Source: Alkaliphilus transvaalensis ATCC 700919
Lineage (GTDB): Bacteria > Bacillota > Clostridia > Peptostreptococcales > Natronincolaceae
NCBI RefSeq assembly: GCF_000621485.1
Contig: NZ_JHYF01000020.1
Coordinates: 1-45,001, forward strand
Length of the DNA stretch: 45,001 nucleotides
Direction: 5' to 3'
Part shown: positions 1 through 9,190 of the stretch, piece after piece
Position numbering within the stretch: the first letter of the stretch is position 1
Layout of the letters: each line of letters starts with the position of its first letter
Notes under the pieces: generated by a model
The model's input: the letters and a program-made list of their open reading frames with translations, nothing else
The model's database searches: none
Told to the model about the DNA's origin: nothing
Made by a program: the position numbers and the translations under genes

Positions 1-642
1 TAGGAATGGCTTATCTGTATCTCTTTCTGGCTCTGGGATGTACTCATCTACGATGTTGAATAACTCTACAATTTTGTCTCCCCATGGTCCATCTGGATCT
101 TCTAATGCTTTTAATGCTGATCCCCTTACGATTGGAGTATCATCTCCTGGGAATTCATACATGTTTAATAAGTCTCTGATTTCCATTTCTACTAACTCTA
201 ATAATTCTTCGTCATCTACCATATCACATTTGTTTAAGAATACTACGATATATGGTACCCCTACCTGTCTAGATAAAAGGATGTGCTCTCTTGTTTGTGG
301 CATTGGACCGTCTGCTGCTGAACATACTAAGATCGCTCCGTCCATTTGAGCTGCTCCTGTGATCATGTTCTTTACATAGTCGGCATGTCCTGGACAGTCT
401 ACGTGAGCGTAGTGTCTGTTATCTGTTTCGTACTCAACGTGAGCTGTAGAGATTGTAATACCTCTTTCTTTTTCTTCTGGTGCTTTATCGATTTGATCGA
501 AAGCTACTGCAGAACCATGTCCATATCTCTTGTTTAATGTAATTGTGATTGCTGCTGTTAATGTTGTTTTACCGTGGTCTACGTGTCCAATTGTTCCAAC
601 GTTTACGTGGGGCTTATTTCTTTCAAATTTAGCTTTTGCCAT
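1..642 (-). CDS. tuf: Elongation factor Tu, N-terminal part (cut by window edge)
   Basis: The reading frame runs open from the ATG at 642 to the window edge, giving the first 214 codons. It begins [20 protein letters not shown] and has the G1 loop GHVDHGKT, the G3 motif and, near the edge, the domain 1/2 linker [16 protein letters not shown] typical of EF-Tu. The protein delivers aminoacyl-tRNA to the ribosome as a GTP complex. An AAGGAGG ribosome binding site lies 8-9 bases before the ATG. The gene follows sigH, as in other clostridia, where tuf sits between sigH and rpmG-secE-nusG. About 400 bases separate it from sigH, and it has its own promoter (786-814). Confidence 0.98.
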   Translation of the reverse strand, partial: MAKAKFERNKPHVNVGTIGHVDHGKTTLTAAITITLNKRYGHGSAVAFDQIDKAPEEKERGITISTAHVEYETDNRHYAHVDCPGHADYVKNMITGAAQMDGAILVCSAADGPMPQTREHILLSRQVGVPYIVVFLNKCDMVDDEELLELVEMEIRDLLNMYEFPGDDTPIVRGSALKALEDPDGPWGDKIVELFNIVDEYIPEPERDTDKPFL

Positions 643-785
643 TTTATTCTCCTCCTTAATTATAGATGTTTGTCATAGCATCATTAGTAATCTAGATAAA
701 AACCTAGAAAAAAAGTATTTTAAAACCATATCCAAGAACACGACACCGTGTGTGTCGAGAACCTGTTCTACACAACAAAGTCTTA

Positions 786-814
786 ATTATAGGATTTTTA
801 AAAAGACTTCGCAA
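786..814 (-). promoter_or_regulatory. Sigma-A-type promoter of tuf
   Basis: On the minus strand there is TTGCGA (814-809), a 17-base spacer and a perfect TATAAT (791-786). Transcription should start near 779, giving a leader of about 137 nt before the tuf ATG. The leader holds a small hairpin, CGACAC paired with GTGTCG, near 735-752. Confidence 0.7.
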
Positions 815-931
815 AATAAACTTAAGTCTACATCATAATTCAGCTTCTTGAATTAGTGCGGACTTTTAATACATAGTTATTATAACCGTCATCCTATAGT
901 TTAGAGGCTTACTATGTATTATTAAAACATT

Positions 932-959
932 TATAAGGCCTCTTTTATAAGGCCTTATA
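932..959 (-). terminator. Hairpin after sigH, probable terminator
   Basis: A perfect 10-bp stem (932-941 with 950-959, arm TATAAGGCCT) has an 8-nt loop. On the minus strand it is followed by a weak U stretch (AATGTTTTAAT). It lies about 90 bases after the sigH stop. The rest of 643-1049 holds the tuf leader and the two promoters and no gene that I can support. Confidence 0.6.
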
Positions 960-996
960 TTTTGTATTGGTATTATGATACCATACTATCGTAGAT

Positions 997-1025
997 ATTT
1001 TACTATGCTTTAGGAAGCTTGTCAA
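997..1025 (-). promoter_or_regulatory. Candidate second promoter between sigH and tuf
   Basis: TTGACA (1025-1020), 17 bases, TAAAAT (1002-997) on the minus strand lies just after the sigH stop codon. It matches sigma-A consensus well. A transcript from here would at once run into the hairpin at 932-959, so its use is uncertain. Confidence 0.4.
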
Positions 1026-1049
1026 TACTAAATTGCATGGTTTTCTTTA

Positions 1050-1721
1050 CTAATCTAAGTCTTTTGCATAAGTATTTCTGACTTCTAAGTACTTTTCTAA
1101 CTTTCGTTTTACCCTCTGAAGTGCATTATCTATTGATTTAACATGACGATTTAAGTCGCCAGCTATTTCTTGATATGAACGCCCTTGTAGATAAAGCATT
1201 AAAACCTTCCATTCGAGGTCACTCAAAATTTCCCCAATTTTACCTTCAATTTGTCCTAGTTCTTCTCGACAAATAATAAGTTCCTCAGGATCTGTTATCT
1301 TATGGCCTGATATGACATCTAATAGGGTTCTATCCGACTCTTCATCATATATGGGTTTATTTAAAGATACATAGGAATTTAATGGGATATGTTTTTGCCT
1401 CGTTGCAGTCTTTATAGCAGTAATAATTTGCCTCGTTATACATAGTTCGGCAAAGGCTTTAAAGGACGATAGCTTGTCTGATCTAAAATCACGAATAGCC
1501 TTGTATAACCCAATCATTCCTTCCTGTACAATATCTTCTCGATCGGCTCCTATTAGAAAATAAGATCTAGCTTTAGCTCTAACAAAGTTACGATATTTTT
1601 TAATTATTAGTTCTAGGGCAACAAGATCACCATTTTTGGCATCTTCTACTATCGCCTCATCTGGTATATCCGTATGACTTTCAATAATTTCCCTTTTAGC
1701 TATCCCTACACCCACACACAT
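1050..1721 (-). CDS. sigH: RNA polymerase sigma factor SigH (Spo0H)
   Basis: A 223-residue sigma-70-family factor, which in Firmicutes directs transcription at the onset of sporulation and in early stationary phase. Region 2 is visible in the first half (GADREDIVQEGMIGLYKAI, then the TRQIITAIKTATRQKH DNA-melting segment). A region 4 helix-turn-helix lies near the C-terminus (RSYQEIAGDLNRHVKSIDNA). I chose the ATG at 1721, which has AAAGGTGGAGG just before it; a TTG nine codons upstream lacks a good ribosome binding site. It follows rae1 closely, as in Bacillus, but has its own promoter at 1762-1791. Confidence 0.95.
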   Translation of the reverse strand: MCVGVGIAKREIIESHTDIPDEAIVEDAKNGDLVALELIIKKYRNFVRAKARSYFLIGADREDIVQEGMIGLYKAIRDFRSDKLSSFKAFAELCITRQIITAIKTATRQKHIPLNSYVSLNKPIYDEESDRTLLDVISGHKITDPEELIICREELGQIEGKIGEILSDLEWKVLMLYLQGRSYQEIAGDLNRHVKSIDNALQRVKRKLEKYLEVRNTYAKDLD

Positions 1722-1761
1722 CGCCTCCACCTTTATAAAAATGCCCAAAAATCATGTCTTT

Positions 1762-1791
1762 ATTATAACCCATGGAATTATGTAAAGTCAA
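1762..1791 (-). promoter_or_regulatory. Sigma-A-type promoter of sigH
   Basis: TTGACT (1791-1786), an 18-base spacer and TATAAT (1767-1762) on the minus strand, about 40 bases before the sigH start and just beyond the rae1 stop. SigH can thus be made independently of the upstream rlmB-rae1 genes. Confidence 0.65.
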
Positions 1792-1799
1792 CAAGGCAT

Positions 1800-2327
1800 T
1801 TATAGTTTACGTCTGAATTTTTCAAGTTTTTCTACAACAGACGAGTCAAGGCGATTTGAAAGTACTTCTTTTTTATATTTGTCTTCCTCGGTTTTTTTAG
1901 AAATCTTCCCTTTAATATTCTGAAAGTCTAAAATAAGTTCCCTAACTGATATCCGAGTAGCTCCACCTCCTAAAATCATCTGTTGTTCCAACCAGTCATT
2001 TGTAGCTACAACAACTCGATTTCGTGGCGTTAGTTCTTGGACCTTTTTTTCGATAAATCCATCAGCTGTTTCCCGTTCTTTGGTAAATACCACCTCGATA
2101 CCTTTTAGCACTTCACTTTTTCCTCTACTTTTCTTTACCAGATGGGCATCAAATACGATAATTATCTTTATAGCCTTGTAGGATTGGTATTCTGTCATAT
2201 ATTCAATTAACTTGGATCTAGCTTCTTCGAGATCAAGTTGACATAATTCTCTTAATTGTGGCCAAGCATTAATAACATTGTATCCATCTAGTAATAAGTA
2301 TTCCTTTGTTCTTTTTCCCCCAGCCAA
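1800..2327 (-). CDS. rae1: Rae1/YacP-family NYN-domain ribonuclease
   Basis: 175 residues. The N-terminus carries the NYN/PIN-like core LLLDGYNVINAWP, followed by acidic residues expected of the nuclease fold (IIVFDAH; TKERETADGFIEK; VVATNDW). In Bacillus subtilis the homologue (YacP/Rae1) cuts mRNA in the ribosomal A site. The order rlmB-rae1-sigH matches Bacillus. No ATG fits: the start is taken as the TTG at 2327, preceded by AGGGTGA, in the same frame as and two codons after the rlmB stop. A lysine-rich tail follows the domain. Function in this organism is inferred from the family. Confidence 0.88.
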   Translation of the reverse strand: MAGGKRTKEYLLLDGYNVINAWPQLRELCQLDLEEARSKLIEYMTEYQSYKAIKIIIVFDAHLVKKSRGKSEVLKGIEVVFTKERETADGFIEKKVQELTPRNRVVVATNDWLEQQMILGGGATRISVRELILDFQNIKGKISKKTEEDKYKKEVLSNRLDSSVVEKLEKFRRKL

Positions 2328-2333
2328 TGATGA

Positions 2334-3074
2334 TCACCCTTGGGATCTTTGTCGAAGAACTTCATACATTAATACAGCAGCAGCAACAGAAGCATTAAGA
2401 GAGGTTATTTTTCCTATCATAGGAAGTTTTACCAAGAAATCGCACTTTTCCTTAATCAATCTTGACATACCTTCCCCTTCACTACCTATTACAAGAGCTA
2501 TTGGACCTTTTAGGTTCATTTCGTAATGTTCTTTTTCCCCAGACATATCTGCACCAGTTACCCAGATACCTTGCTTCTTTAATTTATCAATTGTTTGGGC
2601 TAAATTAGATACCTTTGCTACGGGAACATATTCAATAGCACCAGCAGAAGTTTTTGCCACGACAGCCGTTAACCCAACTGCCCTACGTTTAGGAATAATA
2701 ATTCCGTCTACTCCAACTGCATCGGCAGTACGCATAATAGAGCCTAAGTTATGGGGGTCCATAATTTCATCTAATATTAAAATAAAAGCATCTTTACCCT
2801 TCTTTTGAGCTGCTTCTAAAATATCTTCTACCGTACTATATTCATGGGCTGCCACCATGGCAATAACCCCTTGATGGTTATCGGATTCAGAAATTTCATT
2901 TAGTTTTTGCCTTTCAACTTGCTGAACAGGTATTTTTCGATCTTTAGCCAAGGCGATAATCTTCTTAATGGAACCTTCTGCTGCTCCTTTAGCAACAAAT
3001 ATTTTATCTATTTCTCTTCCAGACTTCAATCCTTCTAAAACAGGATTTCTTCCTTCTAATTTATCATTTGCCAT
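2334..3074 (-). CDS. rlmB: 23S rRNA 2'-O-methyltransferase RlmB (SpoU/TrmH family)
   Basis: 246 residues. An N-terminal substrate-binding domain (about 1-75, beginning LEGRNPVLEGLKSG) precedes a SpoU knotted methyltransferase domain. Its three motifs are readable: NLGSIMRTADAVGVDGII, IALVIGSEGEGMSRLI and MIGKITSLNASVAAAVLMYE. It is expected to methylate G2251 (E. coli numbering) of 23S rRNA. The ATG at 3074 has AAAGGATG upstream. About 270 bases without a gene (3075-3344) separate it from thyX. That gap has possible extended -10 sequences (TGATATAAT at 3221-3213 on the minus strand), so the gene probably starts a new transcript. Confidence 0.92.
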   Translation of the reverse strand: MANDKLEGRNPVLEGLKSGREIDKIFVAKGAAEGSIKKIIALAKDRKIPVQQVERQKLNEISESDNHQGVIAMVAAHEYSTVEDILEAAQKKGKDAFILILDEIMDPHNLGSIMRTADAVGVDGIIIPKRRAVGLTAVVAKTSAGAIEYVPVAKVSNLAQTIDKLKKQGIWVTGADMSGEKEHYEMNLKGPIALVIGSEGEGMSRLIKEKCDFLVKLPMIGKITSLNASVAAAVLMYEVLRQRSQG

Positions 3075-3344
3075 TACACCACATCCTTTATCTTCCTATT
3101 ACTTCGTTATCATAAGCTCTTAACTTGTTCTATTATATCCCTATATCAAAAAACATTATTCAATATCATTTATCTTTCCACACATAAATGGAATTATCAC
3201 TTTTTATAAAGAATTATATCATTCATTTTACATTAGTATTAATATTAATGCACCCTTAGCTTTAATATTTGTTAGTTTAGTCTTTTAACTAGTTTTTCAA
3301 GATTTTAATTTTACTTTTTTAAATACATGCTACCTTCAACTTAA

Positions 3345-4124
3345 CTATTTAGATAGATTTTTATAAAATTCCCTAACTTCTTGAATTTGACCACAGGCCA
3401 TTTTCCCCTCAGAACAGTGTCCTTTAACACAGTTAGGCCCACTATATTTAAAAACTGTTGGAGCCACCTTCTGAACCGACTTTAACATTTCTACTGCCAA
3501 ATTTCTTATTTCCCACTGGGCTCTATTACAACACCTATGATGGAAGAAGTTAAATAGTGCTCTGGCATTCATTGTTACGACAATTTTAGTCTCACTGGCA
3601 TTAGGTAGTACAAATCTAGCATCTTCAATCGCCTTTTTTTCTGCTAATGAATGGGCTTGTTTTTCACTTTTTCCCTCTTCAAGATAAGCTTTAATATGTT
3701 CCGCCATTAACAATTCCACCAATTGGTCGTAGGCCTTTTGTTGCTCCTTCATTGTATGAATATAAAGTTCCTGGGCCGCTGGGATCTTCTTAACCTCAGG
3801 CGGTATAACATACTCAAACTGCCCTTCCCTCACATAACGCTGACTTTTTTGGGAATAGCTAGCTCCAATTCTATGACGCACCAGCTGATGGGTTAAGCTA
3901 CGGGAAACTCCCTCTATTCCAAAGGTAAAGTTAATGTGTTCAAAGGGTGATTCATGGCCTAATTGAGCCAACATATCAATAAATTTAGCAATTTTATCGG
4001 CTTGTAGTTCCTCCATTAATCCTTCAATATCACTACTGGAATAACATAGCCTTGCCGCCGAAGCTATGATTTTTTCTGGCTCTGGTGTATGTGTAATTAG
4101 TGTTACTTTACAATTTGTCTCCAC
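3345..4124 (-). CDS. thyX: Flavin-dependent thymidylate synthase ThyX
   Basis: 259 residues. It makes dTMP from dUMP using methylenetetrahydrofolate, FAD and NADPH. The ThyX motif is present as [15 protein letters not shown] at 83-97, with LGHESPFEH before it and the C-terminal [13 protein letters not shown] segment. The start is a GTG at 4124 with AAGGAGG nine bases upstream. The GTG overlaps the TAG stop of the preceding gene by one base, which suggests translational coupling. No thyA is seen here. The C-terminus has an extra cysteine-rich stretch ([13 protein letters not shown]). Confidence 0.95.
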   Translation of the reverse strand: METNCKVTLITHTPEPEKIIASAARLCYSSSDIEGLMEELQADKIAKFIDMLAQLGHESPFEHINFTFGIEGVSRSLTHQLVRHRIGASYSQKSQRYVREGQFEYVIPPEVKKIPAAQELYIHTMKEQQKAYDQLVELLMAEHIKAYLEEGKSEKQAHSLAEKKAIEDARFVLPNASETKIVVTMNARALFNFFHHRCCNRAQWEIRNLAVEMLKSVQKVAPTVFKYSGPNCVKGHCSEGKMACGQIQEVREFYKNLSK

Positions 4125-4489
4125 TACATTTGTCCTCCTTTAATCTGTAAATCTGTAAAGGGTAAGATTGAAAAGAAATAGGCTCTAACCTTTGCAGTAT
4201 AATCGCCTTCTATTTCTGCTTCCCTCAATCTACCATTTTCGTCTCTATAAGTAATCTTTGTTTCCCCTTCATCCTTGATCTTTTTTACAGATACTACTTT
4301 GTATTCTACAATGGGTAGGTTGATATTGAAAAACGTATCCTGATGAGGTGCAACCTCTAAAGCATACTTTTGATACTTTAATGCATCACCCTCCAAGTTC
4401 TTAACCGGGTCAAACCATAGAGATTTAGCTATTAATAGTGCTAATAAAAATATAGCCGACACAACCATAATCTTGGCTCGATTATTCAT
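4124..4489 (-). CDS. Unknown small protein with one N-terminal membrane segment
   Basis: 121 residues, not recognised. Residues 8-23 form one hydrophobic helix ([15 protein letters not shown]), which is a membrane anchor or uncleaved signal. The remaining ~95 residues are polar and look like an extracellular beta-rich domain. It overlaps mrnC by 8 bases upstream and thyX by one base downstream, so the three genes form a tightly coupled unit. The context gives no functional clue beyond co-expression. Confidence 0.8.
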   Translation of the reverse strand: MNNRAKIMVVSAIFLLALLIAKSLWFDPVKNLEGDALKYQKYALEVAPHQDTFFNINLPIVEYKVVSVKKIKDEGETKITYRDENGRLREAEIEGDYTAKVRAYFFSILPFTDLQIKGGQM

Positions 4490-4961
4490 GGCGGGTTACC
4501 TCCTTAGCTTTAGGTACACTTCGACCGTTAATTTCAGTATTCATCACCTCTACTGCCCGCTTCATAATTACTATTAGTCTTTCTGTTTGGCCAGTATAAA
4601 ACAAGTAGCCAATTAGGGTTTCGAACCCAGTAGCATAGCGGTAGTCTGACAAATCTGCATTCTTAGGTACTGTTGCAGATTTTTGGTTTCTCCCTCGTTT
4701 TACCATAGTCCATTCATCCTCTGTCAGCTCTTTTTGCAGGGCATGGACAATTGTAGCTTGTGCCTTTGCCTTAACATAGCGGGTGGCCTTTTTATGGAGT
4801 TCGTTTACCGAAACATTACTTTCTAAAACTAAGTGGTTACGGATAAAAACCTCAAAAACTGCATCTCCTACATAGGCCAGCACTAAAGGTGCCATCAGCC
4901 TTGCTTCTTTTTCTGTTTTTATTGCAGTTGCTTGATTAACGTTATTTAAAAATGATTCCAT
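4482..4961 (-). CDS. mrnC: Mini-ribonuclease III
   Basis: 159 residues, the usual length of Mini-III, which has an RNase III catalytic domain but no dsRNA-binding domain. The signature LAYVGDAVFEVFIRNHLV is at about 28-45 and the second acidic region is in the TLIGYLFYTGQTERL segment. In Bacillus it matures 23S rRNA ends. It lies downstream of cysS as in Bacillus, but a repeat element and a promoter (4992-5020) separate the two here. Confidence 0.93.
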   Translation of the reverse strand: MESFLNNVNQATAIKTEKEARLMAPLVLAYVGDAVFEVFIRNHLVLESNVSVNELHKKATRYVKAKAQATIVHALQKELTEDEWTMVKRGRNQKSATVPKNADLSDYRYATGFETLIGYLFYTGQTERLIVIMKRAVEVMNTEINGRSVPKAKEVTRHE

Positions 4962-4991
4962 AGCTTACCTACCTTTTTCTAGTTTAAGATT

Positions 4992-5020
4992 ATTATATGC
5001 CATTCTGTCCTCTTTAGCAA
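4992..5020 (-). promoter_or_regulatory. Promoter of the mrnC-unknown-thyX unit
   Basis: TTGCTA (5020-5015), 17 bases, TATAAT (4997-4992) on the minus strand, about 30 bases before the mrnC ATG. It would restart transcription after the terminator-like hairpin downstream of cysS. Confidence 0.6.
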
Positions 5021-5082
5021 TTAATCAAGCAGACCCATTCGGGCCTGCCTTTTTAATTGTTTCAGCTTTTCCAAACAGGATC

Positions 5083-5203
5083 GCCTGTTGAAAAATTTTT
5101 AGATTCAAGAAAAAAAGAACATTGGCGGCCGCAGCGTATGCAGCAATACGTAAGGATGCTGATGTTCTGCTGTGACTTAGAAGGTGAGGACTTTTCAACA
5201 GGC
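5083..5203. repeat. 121-bp element with 12-bp perfect terminal inverted repeats
   Basis: GCCTGTTGAAAA at 5083-5094 is exactly inverted at 5192-5203. Inside is a second inverted pair, AGAACAT (5116-5122) with ATGTTCT (5162-5168), enclosing a GC-rich core with CGTAT/ATACG and GCGGCCGC. On the minus strand the inner stem is followed by seven Ts (5116-5110), so it should act as a terminator for cysS. The right end lies two bases before the cysS stop codon. The composition is much richer in GC than the surroundings. It looks like a MITE or a structured repeat; no coding capacity is seen. Confidence 0.6.
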
Positions 5204-5205
5204 TG

Positions 5206-6597
5206 CTAGGCCTTTTTCCACTTCACCCCCTGCGGTGTATCCTCCAACACAATCCCCCTCGCCTTTAGCTCATCCCTTATTTCATCTGCTAGCTTAAAGT
5301 TTCGATCTTTTCTTGCCTGTTGCCTTTTTTCAATTAATTCTTCTATTTCTGCTTCTAGAGATGTTTCTTCTGCTTTATTAAGTAAGCCTAATACTCCACT
5401 CAGTTCTATCAGCATGTTATAGGCCTTTTGTAAGGCTTCTTTACTAGAGTCTGCTGAGATATTTGAGTTAATATGTCTTACCATTTCAAAAATGACTGAA
5501 ATACCATCTGCTGTATTAAAATCATCATCCATTGCTTCGATAAAATTCTTTCGGTAAGCAGATAATTCTTCAACCCATTCTTCGCCATTTTTAACACCTT
5601 CTTCGGCGGTTGTCATTAAATGGGTAAGGTTATTTTTCGCATTATATAGTCGATCTAAACCATTTTTAGCAGCCTCTACTAAATCTTTACTGAAGTTAAC
5701 GGGGTTTCTATAGTGGGCTGAGAACATGAAGAAACGAATTACCTCTAAGTCATATTCTTGGGCTATTTCCCTAGGGGTAAAGAAATTATTTAGAGATTTA
5801 GACATCTTTTTATTTTCAACATTTAAGTAACCTACATGTACCCAATAATTTGCAAAAGTTTTTCCGCAAGCAGCTTCACTCTGGGCAATTTCATTTTCGT
5901 GATGGGGGAACACCAAATCCCCGCCACCTCCATGAATATCTATTGTTTCACCTAAGTATTTTTTTACCATTGCAGAACATTCAATATGCCACCCTGGTCT
6001 TCCTTTTCCCCATGGACTTTCCCAACTGGGTTCTCCTTCTTTTGCATTCTTCCATAGGGCAAAATCTAGTGGATTTTGTTTTGCTTCATTTACTTCTATC
6101 CTTGCTCCAGATTGTAGGTCTTCTAAGCTTTGTTTTGATAACTTACCATACTCTTTAAATTTTGATACATTAAAGTAGACATCACCATTAACGGCATAGG
6201 CAAAGCCTTTATTCTCTAACTCTTTAATAATATCAATAATCTCCTGTATATTCTCAGTTACCTTAGGGTGGATATCCGCCTTAAGAATTCCCAAGCTTTC
6301 AGCATCTTTAAAGTATTCTTGAATATATTTCTCGCTTACTTCATGGGCTTCTATATGTTCTTCCTTTGCCTTTTGAATAATTTTATCATCTACATCAGTA
6401 AAGTTTTGAACAAAAGTTACTTCATAACCTCTGTATTGAAAATATCTTCTCATGGCATCAAAGGTCATAAAGGTTCTTGCATTCCCTATGTGGAAGTAAT
6501 TATAAACCGTTGGTCCGCAAGCATACATTTTAATTTTACCTGCTTCAATAGGAATAAATTCTTCTTTTTTTCTTGTCAAGGTGTTATATAGCTTCAT
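5206..6597 (-). CDS. cysS: Cysteinyl-tRNA synthetase
   Basis: 463 residues, the full length for this class I synthetase, which charges tRNA-Cys. HIGN is at 36-39 and KMSKS at 264-268. The zinc ligands are visible as C27, C207 and H232 in a PHHENE context. The C-terminal anticodon-binding region ends near [19 protein letters not shown]. The ATG at 6597 follows the cysE stop by one base, with AAGGGAG as ribosome binding site inside the end of cysE. Control is by the Cys T-box upstream of cysE. Confidence 0.97.
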   Translation of the reverse strand: MKLYNTLTRKKEEFIPIEAGKIKMYACGPTVYNYFHIGNARTFMTFDAMRRYFQYRGYEVTFVQNFTDVDDKIIQKAKEEHIEAHEVSEKYIQEYFKDAESLGILKADIHPKVTENIQEIIDIIKELENKGFAYAVNGDVYFNVSKFKEYGKLSKQSLEDLQSGARIEVNEAKQNPLDFALWKNAKEGEPSWESPWGKGRPGWHIECSAMVKKYLGETIDIHGGGGDLVFPHHENEIAQSEAACGKTFANYWVHVGYLNVENKKMSKSLNNFFTPREIAQEYDLEVIRFFMFSAHYRNPVNFSKDLVEAAKNGLDRLYNAKNNLTHLMTTAEEGVKNGEEWVEELSAYRKNFIEAMDDDFNTADGISVIFEMVRHINSNISADSSKEALQKAYNMLIELSGVLGLLNKAEETSLEAEIEELIEKRQQARKDRNFKLADEIRDELKARGIVLEDTPQGVKWKKA

Positions 6598-6598
6598 C

Positions 6599-7255
6599 TT
6601 AATTGCTCCCTTCTAGTTTTCTAGTCGTTTTTTCTAATTCTAAAATTTTCTTTCTTAATTCGTTAAGTTCATCAAAAACTGGATCTGGTAGTTTTGAATG
6701 ATCTAAATCGATGGCTGTTGTTTCTACCTTCTTATTATCTTTAATCACAATTCTTCCCGGAACTCCAACTACTGTACAATTTTCTGGGACTTCTTTAAGA
6801 ACGACTGAACCTGCCCCGATCTTAGAATTATCACCAACCTTAAAGGGTCCCAATACTTTAGCGCCAGAAGAAATTACGACATTGTTCCCTATTGTTGGAT
6901 GGCGCTTTCCCTTTTCCTTTCCTGTACCACCTAGGGTAGCACCCTGATAAATGGTTACTGAGTCTCCAATTTCTGTGGTTTCTCCAATGACGACTCCCAT
7001 TCCATGGTCTATAAATAGCTTCCGACCAATTCTTGCACCAGGATGTATTTCAATTCCTGTAAACCATCGGGCTATATTAGAAATTACCCTAGGGATCACC
7101 ACCCATCCTCGTCTATACAGCCCATGGGATATTCGATGAAAAATGATGGCGTGTAATCCTGGATAACAAAGCAATACCTCTAGGGTAGTTCTTGCAGCTG
7201 GGTCCCTTTCAAATATGGCTTGAATATCTTCTTTTATCATTTTGAAGAAGCTCAT
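6599..7255 (-). CDS. cysE: Serine O-acetyltransferase
   Basis: 218 residues. It makes O-acetylserine, the first step of cysteine synthesis. An N-terminal helical part ([19 protein letters not shown]) is followed by the left-handed beta-helix hexapeptide repeats. The catalytic DHG ([12 protein letters not shown]) and the [15 protein letters not shown] loop are present. I chose the ATG at 7255 with AAGGGGG upstream; an in-frame start 21 codons earlier has no such site and would overlap the T-box terminator side. It is the first gene after the Cys T-box and is coupled to cysS, so cysteine synthesis and tRNA-Cys charging share one sensor. Confidence 0.93.
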   Translation of the reverse strand: MSFFKMIKEDIQAIFERDPAARTTLEVLLCYPGLHAIIFHRISHGLYRRGWVVIPRVISNIARWFTGIEIHPGARIGRKLFIDHGMGVVIGETTEIGDSVTIYQGATLGGTGKEKGKRHPTIGNNVVISSGAKVLGPFKVGDNSKIGAGSVVLKEVPENCTVVGVPGRIVIKDNKKVETTAIDLDHSKLPDPVFDELNELRKKILELEKTTRKLEGSN

Positions 7256-7365
7256 TTTACTAACCCCCTTACTAATTCTATCAATCCTAAAAACAATAAA
7301 GTTTACTTTTATGAACACTCATGCTAATGATAATGATAGTTATATTGTTAAATCATAATTAAAAT

Positions 7366-7607
7366 CACAAAAACTCCGCCTCTAGACTAATCTAGAGACG
7401 GAGTTTAGATCCGTGGTTCCACTCTAATTGAATGAATAACATTCCCCTTAAAGGTCGATAACGGGACCATCCGAATTACCCTACTGTATTTCGAGCATTA
7501 GCTCCCAGGTGCATTTCAATCTATCTTTTCTTTAGAACCACTCTCAGCCGCTGATGGTCCCTCTCTGGAAATAAGTATAGATTTACTTCTCCTGTTCTTA
7601 GCTTTTA
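7366..7607 (-). ncRNA. T-box leader with Cys (UGC) specifier
   Basis: The conserved T-box sequence AGAGTGGAACCACGG is at 7425-7411 on the minus strand. The competing terminator is the stem AAACTCCG-CTCTAGA at 7371-7406, followed by Ts. The specifier loop reads GAAATGCACCTGGGAGC, placing UGC (Cys) at 7513-7511. This fits the downstream genes cysE and cysS. The element begins right after the gltX stop with no clear promoter of its own, so it probably gates read-through from gltX, as in Bacillus. It accounts for most of the gap 7256-7616. Confidence 0.93.
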
Positions 7608-7616
7608 TAATTATTT

Positions 7617-9095
7617 TTATAATAAGTGACTCTTTACATATTCTATGCGGGATAGCAAATTCTGTTTCCCTAAAACTTCTATTATTTGATTAATATCTGG
7701 TCCGTGGGATTGACCTGTAATAGCTACTCTTATAGGTTTAAACAGTTGTGGTCCCTTTAGTCCAGTTTCTTTTTGGATTTCCTTTAAAGCTTTCTTTCCA
7801 AAGGCTGCATCAATTACTTCTGCTTCTTGAATTTTTCCTATGAAGGCATCTAGCAAAGTGTTCATTTGCTCACCTTTAAGAATTTCTGCTGCTTCTTCAT
7901 CCTCTGGTTTTATTTCCGTTTTAAAGAAGATCCCTACATGGTCTGTCACTTCGGCAATATAAGATAACTTTTCTTTAATAACAGCAATCATTGACTTCAA
8001 CCAGTCATATCTCTCTTGAGCTTCCACCTCGGTAATAAACCCTGCAGCTACCAAGTGGGGGATTGCTAAATCTAAGATTCTTTCATCGGCACTTTCTTTT
8101 ATATAGTGGGCATTTACCCAATTTAATTTATTTACATCAAATACCCCACCACTTTTTGATACTCTTTCTAATGAAAATTTCTCTTCTAGTTCTGCCATAG
8201 AGAATATTTCTTGATTGTCTTCTGGGCTCCAACCTACTAGAGCGATATAGTTTACCAGGGCTTCTGGTAGATACCCCTTCTTCATAAAGTCTTCTACTGC
8301 CACATCCCCTTGTCGCTTACTTAATTTCTTTTTATCAGCATTAAGTATGTTCGGTAAGTGAACATATTGAGGTGCAGGCCAACCAAAGGCTTCATATAAG
8401 TAAACATGTTTTGGTGTTGAAATTAACCATTCTTCCCCTCTGATGACATGGGTGATTCCCATTAAATGATCATCAACCACAACAGCAAAATGGTAGGTAG
8501 GAAAACCATCGGACTTAATTAAAACTTGATCATCCATATCGGCAGTATTAACGACTACATTACCTCTAACTATGTCACTAAAGGCAATATCCCTATTTTG
8601 AGGTAGGTTTAATCTAATAACAAAAGATTCTCCTGCTGCTTTTTTAGCTGCAATTTCTTCAGCTGATAGACTTTTACATAAACCGTCATAACGGGGCATT
8701 TCTCCTGCTGCTTTTTGTCCTTCCCTAAGGGCATCTATTCTCTCTTTAGAACAGAAACAATGGTAGGCATGACCACTTTCTAAAAGCGTTTTAATTTTTT
8801 CTTGATAAATTTCTAATCTTTGTGACTGAACATAAGGCCCATACTCACCTAATTCTACCGGTTCGCCATCTTTGATAGTAACACCTTCATCGTGGTTTAC
8901 GCCGGCCCATTCCATTGCCTTAAGCATCCCTTCGATGGCACCCTCTACAAAACGACTTTGGTCGGTATCTTCTATTCTTAAGATATACTTCCCGTCCTTC
9001 TTTTTAGCAAATAAATAATTATATAAAGCTGTCCTTAAACTTCCTATATGTACAAAACCCGTTGGACTTGGGGCGAATCTAACCCTAACTGACAT
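7617..9095 (-). CDS. gltX: Glutamyl-tRNA synthetase
   Basis: 492 residues, a class Ic synthetase charging tRNA-Glu. HIGS is at 16-19 ([18 protein letters not shown]) and the KMSKS equivalent is KLSKRQGD near 245. The zinc-binding-like insert has CFCSKERID and C-containing LCKSLS. The ATG at 9095 has TAGGAGG seven bases upstream; an earlier in-frame ATG would place this site inside the gene. The promoter is at 9135-9163. Whether it also charges tRNA-Gln cannot be told from the sequence. Confidence 0.96.
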   Translation of the reverse strand: MSVRVRFAPSPTGFVHIGSLRTALYNYLFAKKKDGKYILRIEDTDQSRFVEGAIEGMLKAMEWAGVNHDEGVTIKDGEPVELGEYGPYVQSQRLEIYQEKIKTLLESGHAYHCFCSKERIDALREGQKAAGEMPRYDGLCKSLSAEEIAAKKAAGESFVIRLNLPQNRDIAFSDIVRGNVVVNTADMDDQVLIKSDGFPTYHFAVVVDDHLMGITHVIRGEEWLISTPKHVYLYEAFGWPAPQYVHLPNILNADKKKLSKRQGDVAVEDFMKKGYLPEALVNYIALVGWSPEDNQEIFSMAELEEKFSLERVSKSGGVFDVNKLNWVNAHYIKESADERILDLAIPHLVAAGFITEVEAQERYDWLKSMIAVIKEKLSYIAEVTDHVGIFFKTEIKPEDEEAAEILKGEQMNTLLDAFIGKIQEAEVIDAAFGKKALKEIQKETGLKGPQLFKPIRVAITGQSHGPDINQIIEVLGKQNLLSRIEYVKSHLL

Positions 9096-9134
9096 AATGA
9101 ACCTCCTATACATTCCCATAATATTGTATTATCT

Positions 9135-9163
9135 ATTATAACCCATTAACCTTCAACCTTCAA
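9135..9163 (-). promoter_or_regulatory. Sigma-A-type promoter of gltX
   Basis: TTGAAG (9163-9158), a 17-base spacer and TATAAT (9140-9135) on the minus strand, in the 95-base gap between the DUF1002 gene and gltX. Confidence 0.65.
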
Positions 9164-9190
9164 GCAGGGGTTTTTCGAAATATACAATGG

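Noticed and set aside
769-780. AAGACTTTGTTG shared with the minus strand at 10315-10326 as a regulatory motif
   Set aside because: Only 12 bases match exactly and the flanks differ; it may be chance in AT-rich DNA.
5028-5056. Plus-strand terminator (GCAGACCC-GGGCCTGC then TTTTT)
   Set aside because: No plus-strand gene precedes it and on the minus strand it lacks a U tract; kept out as a stand-alone feature.
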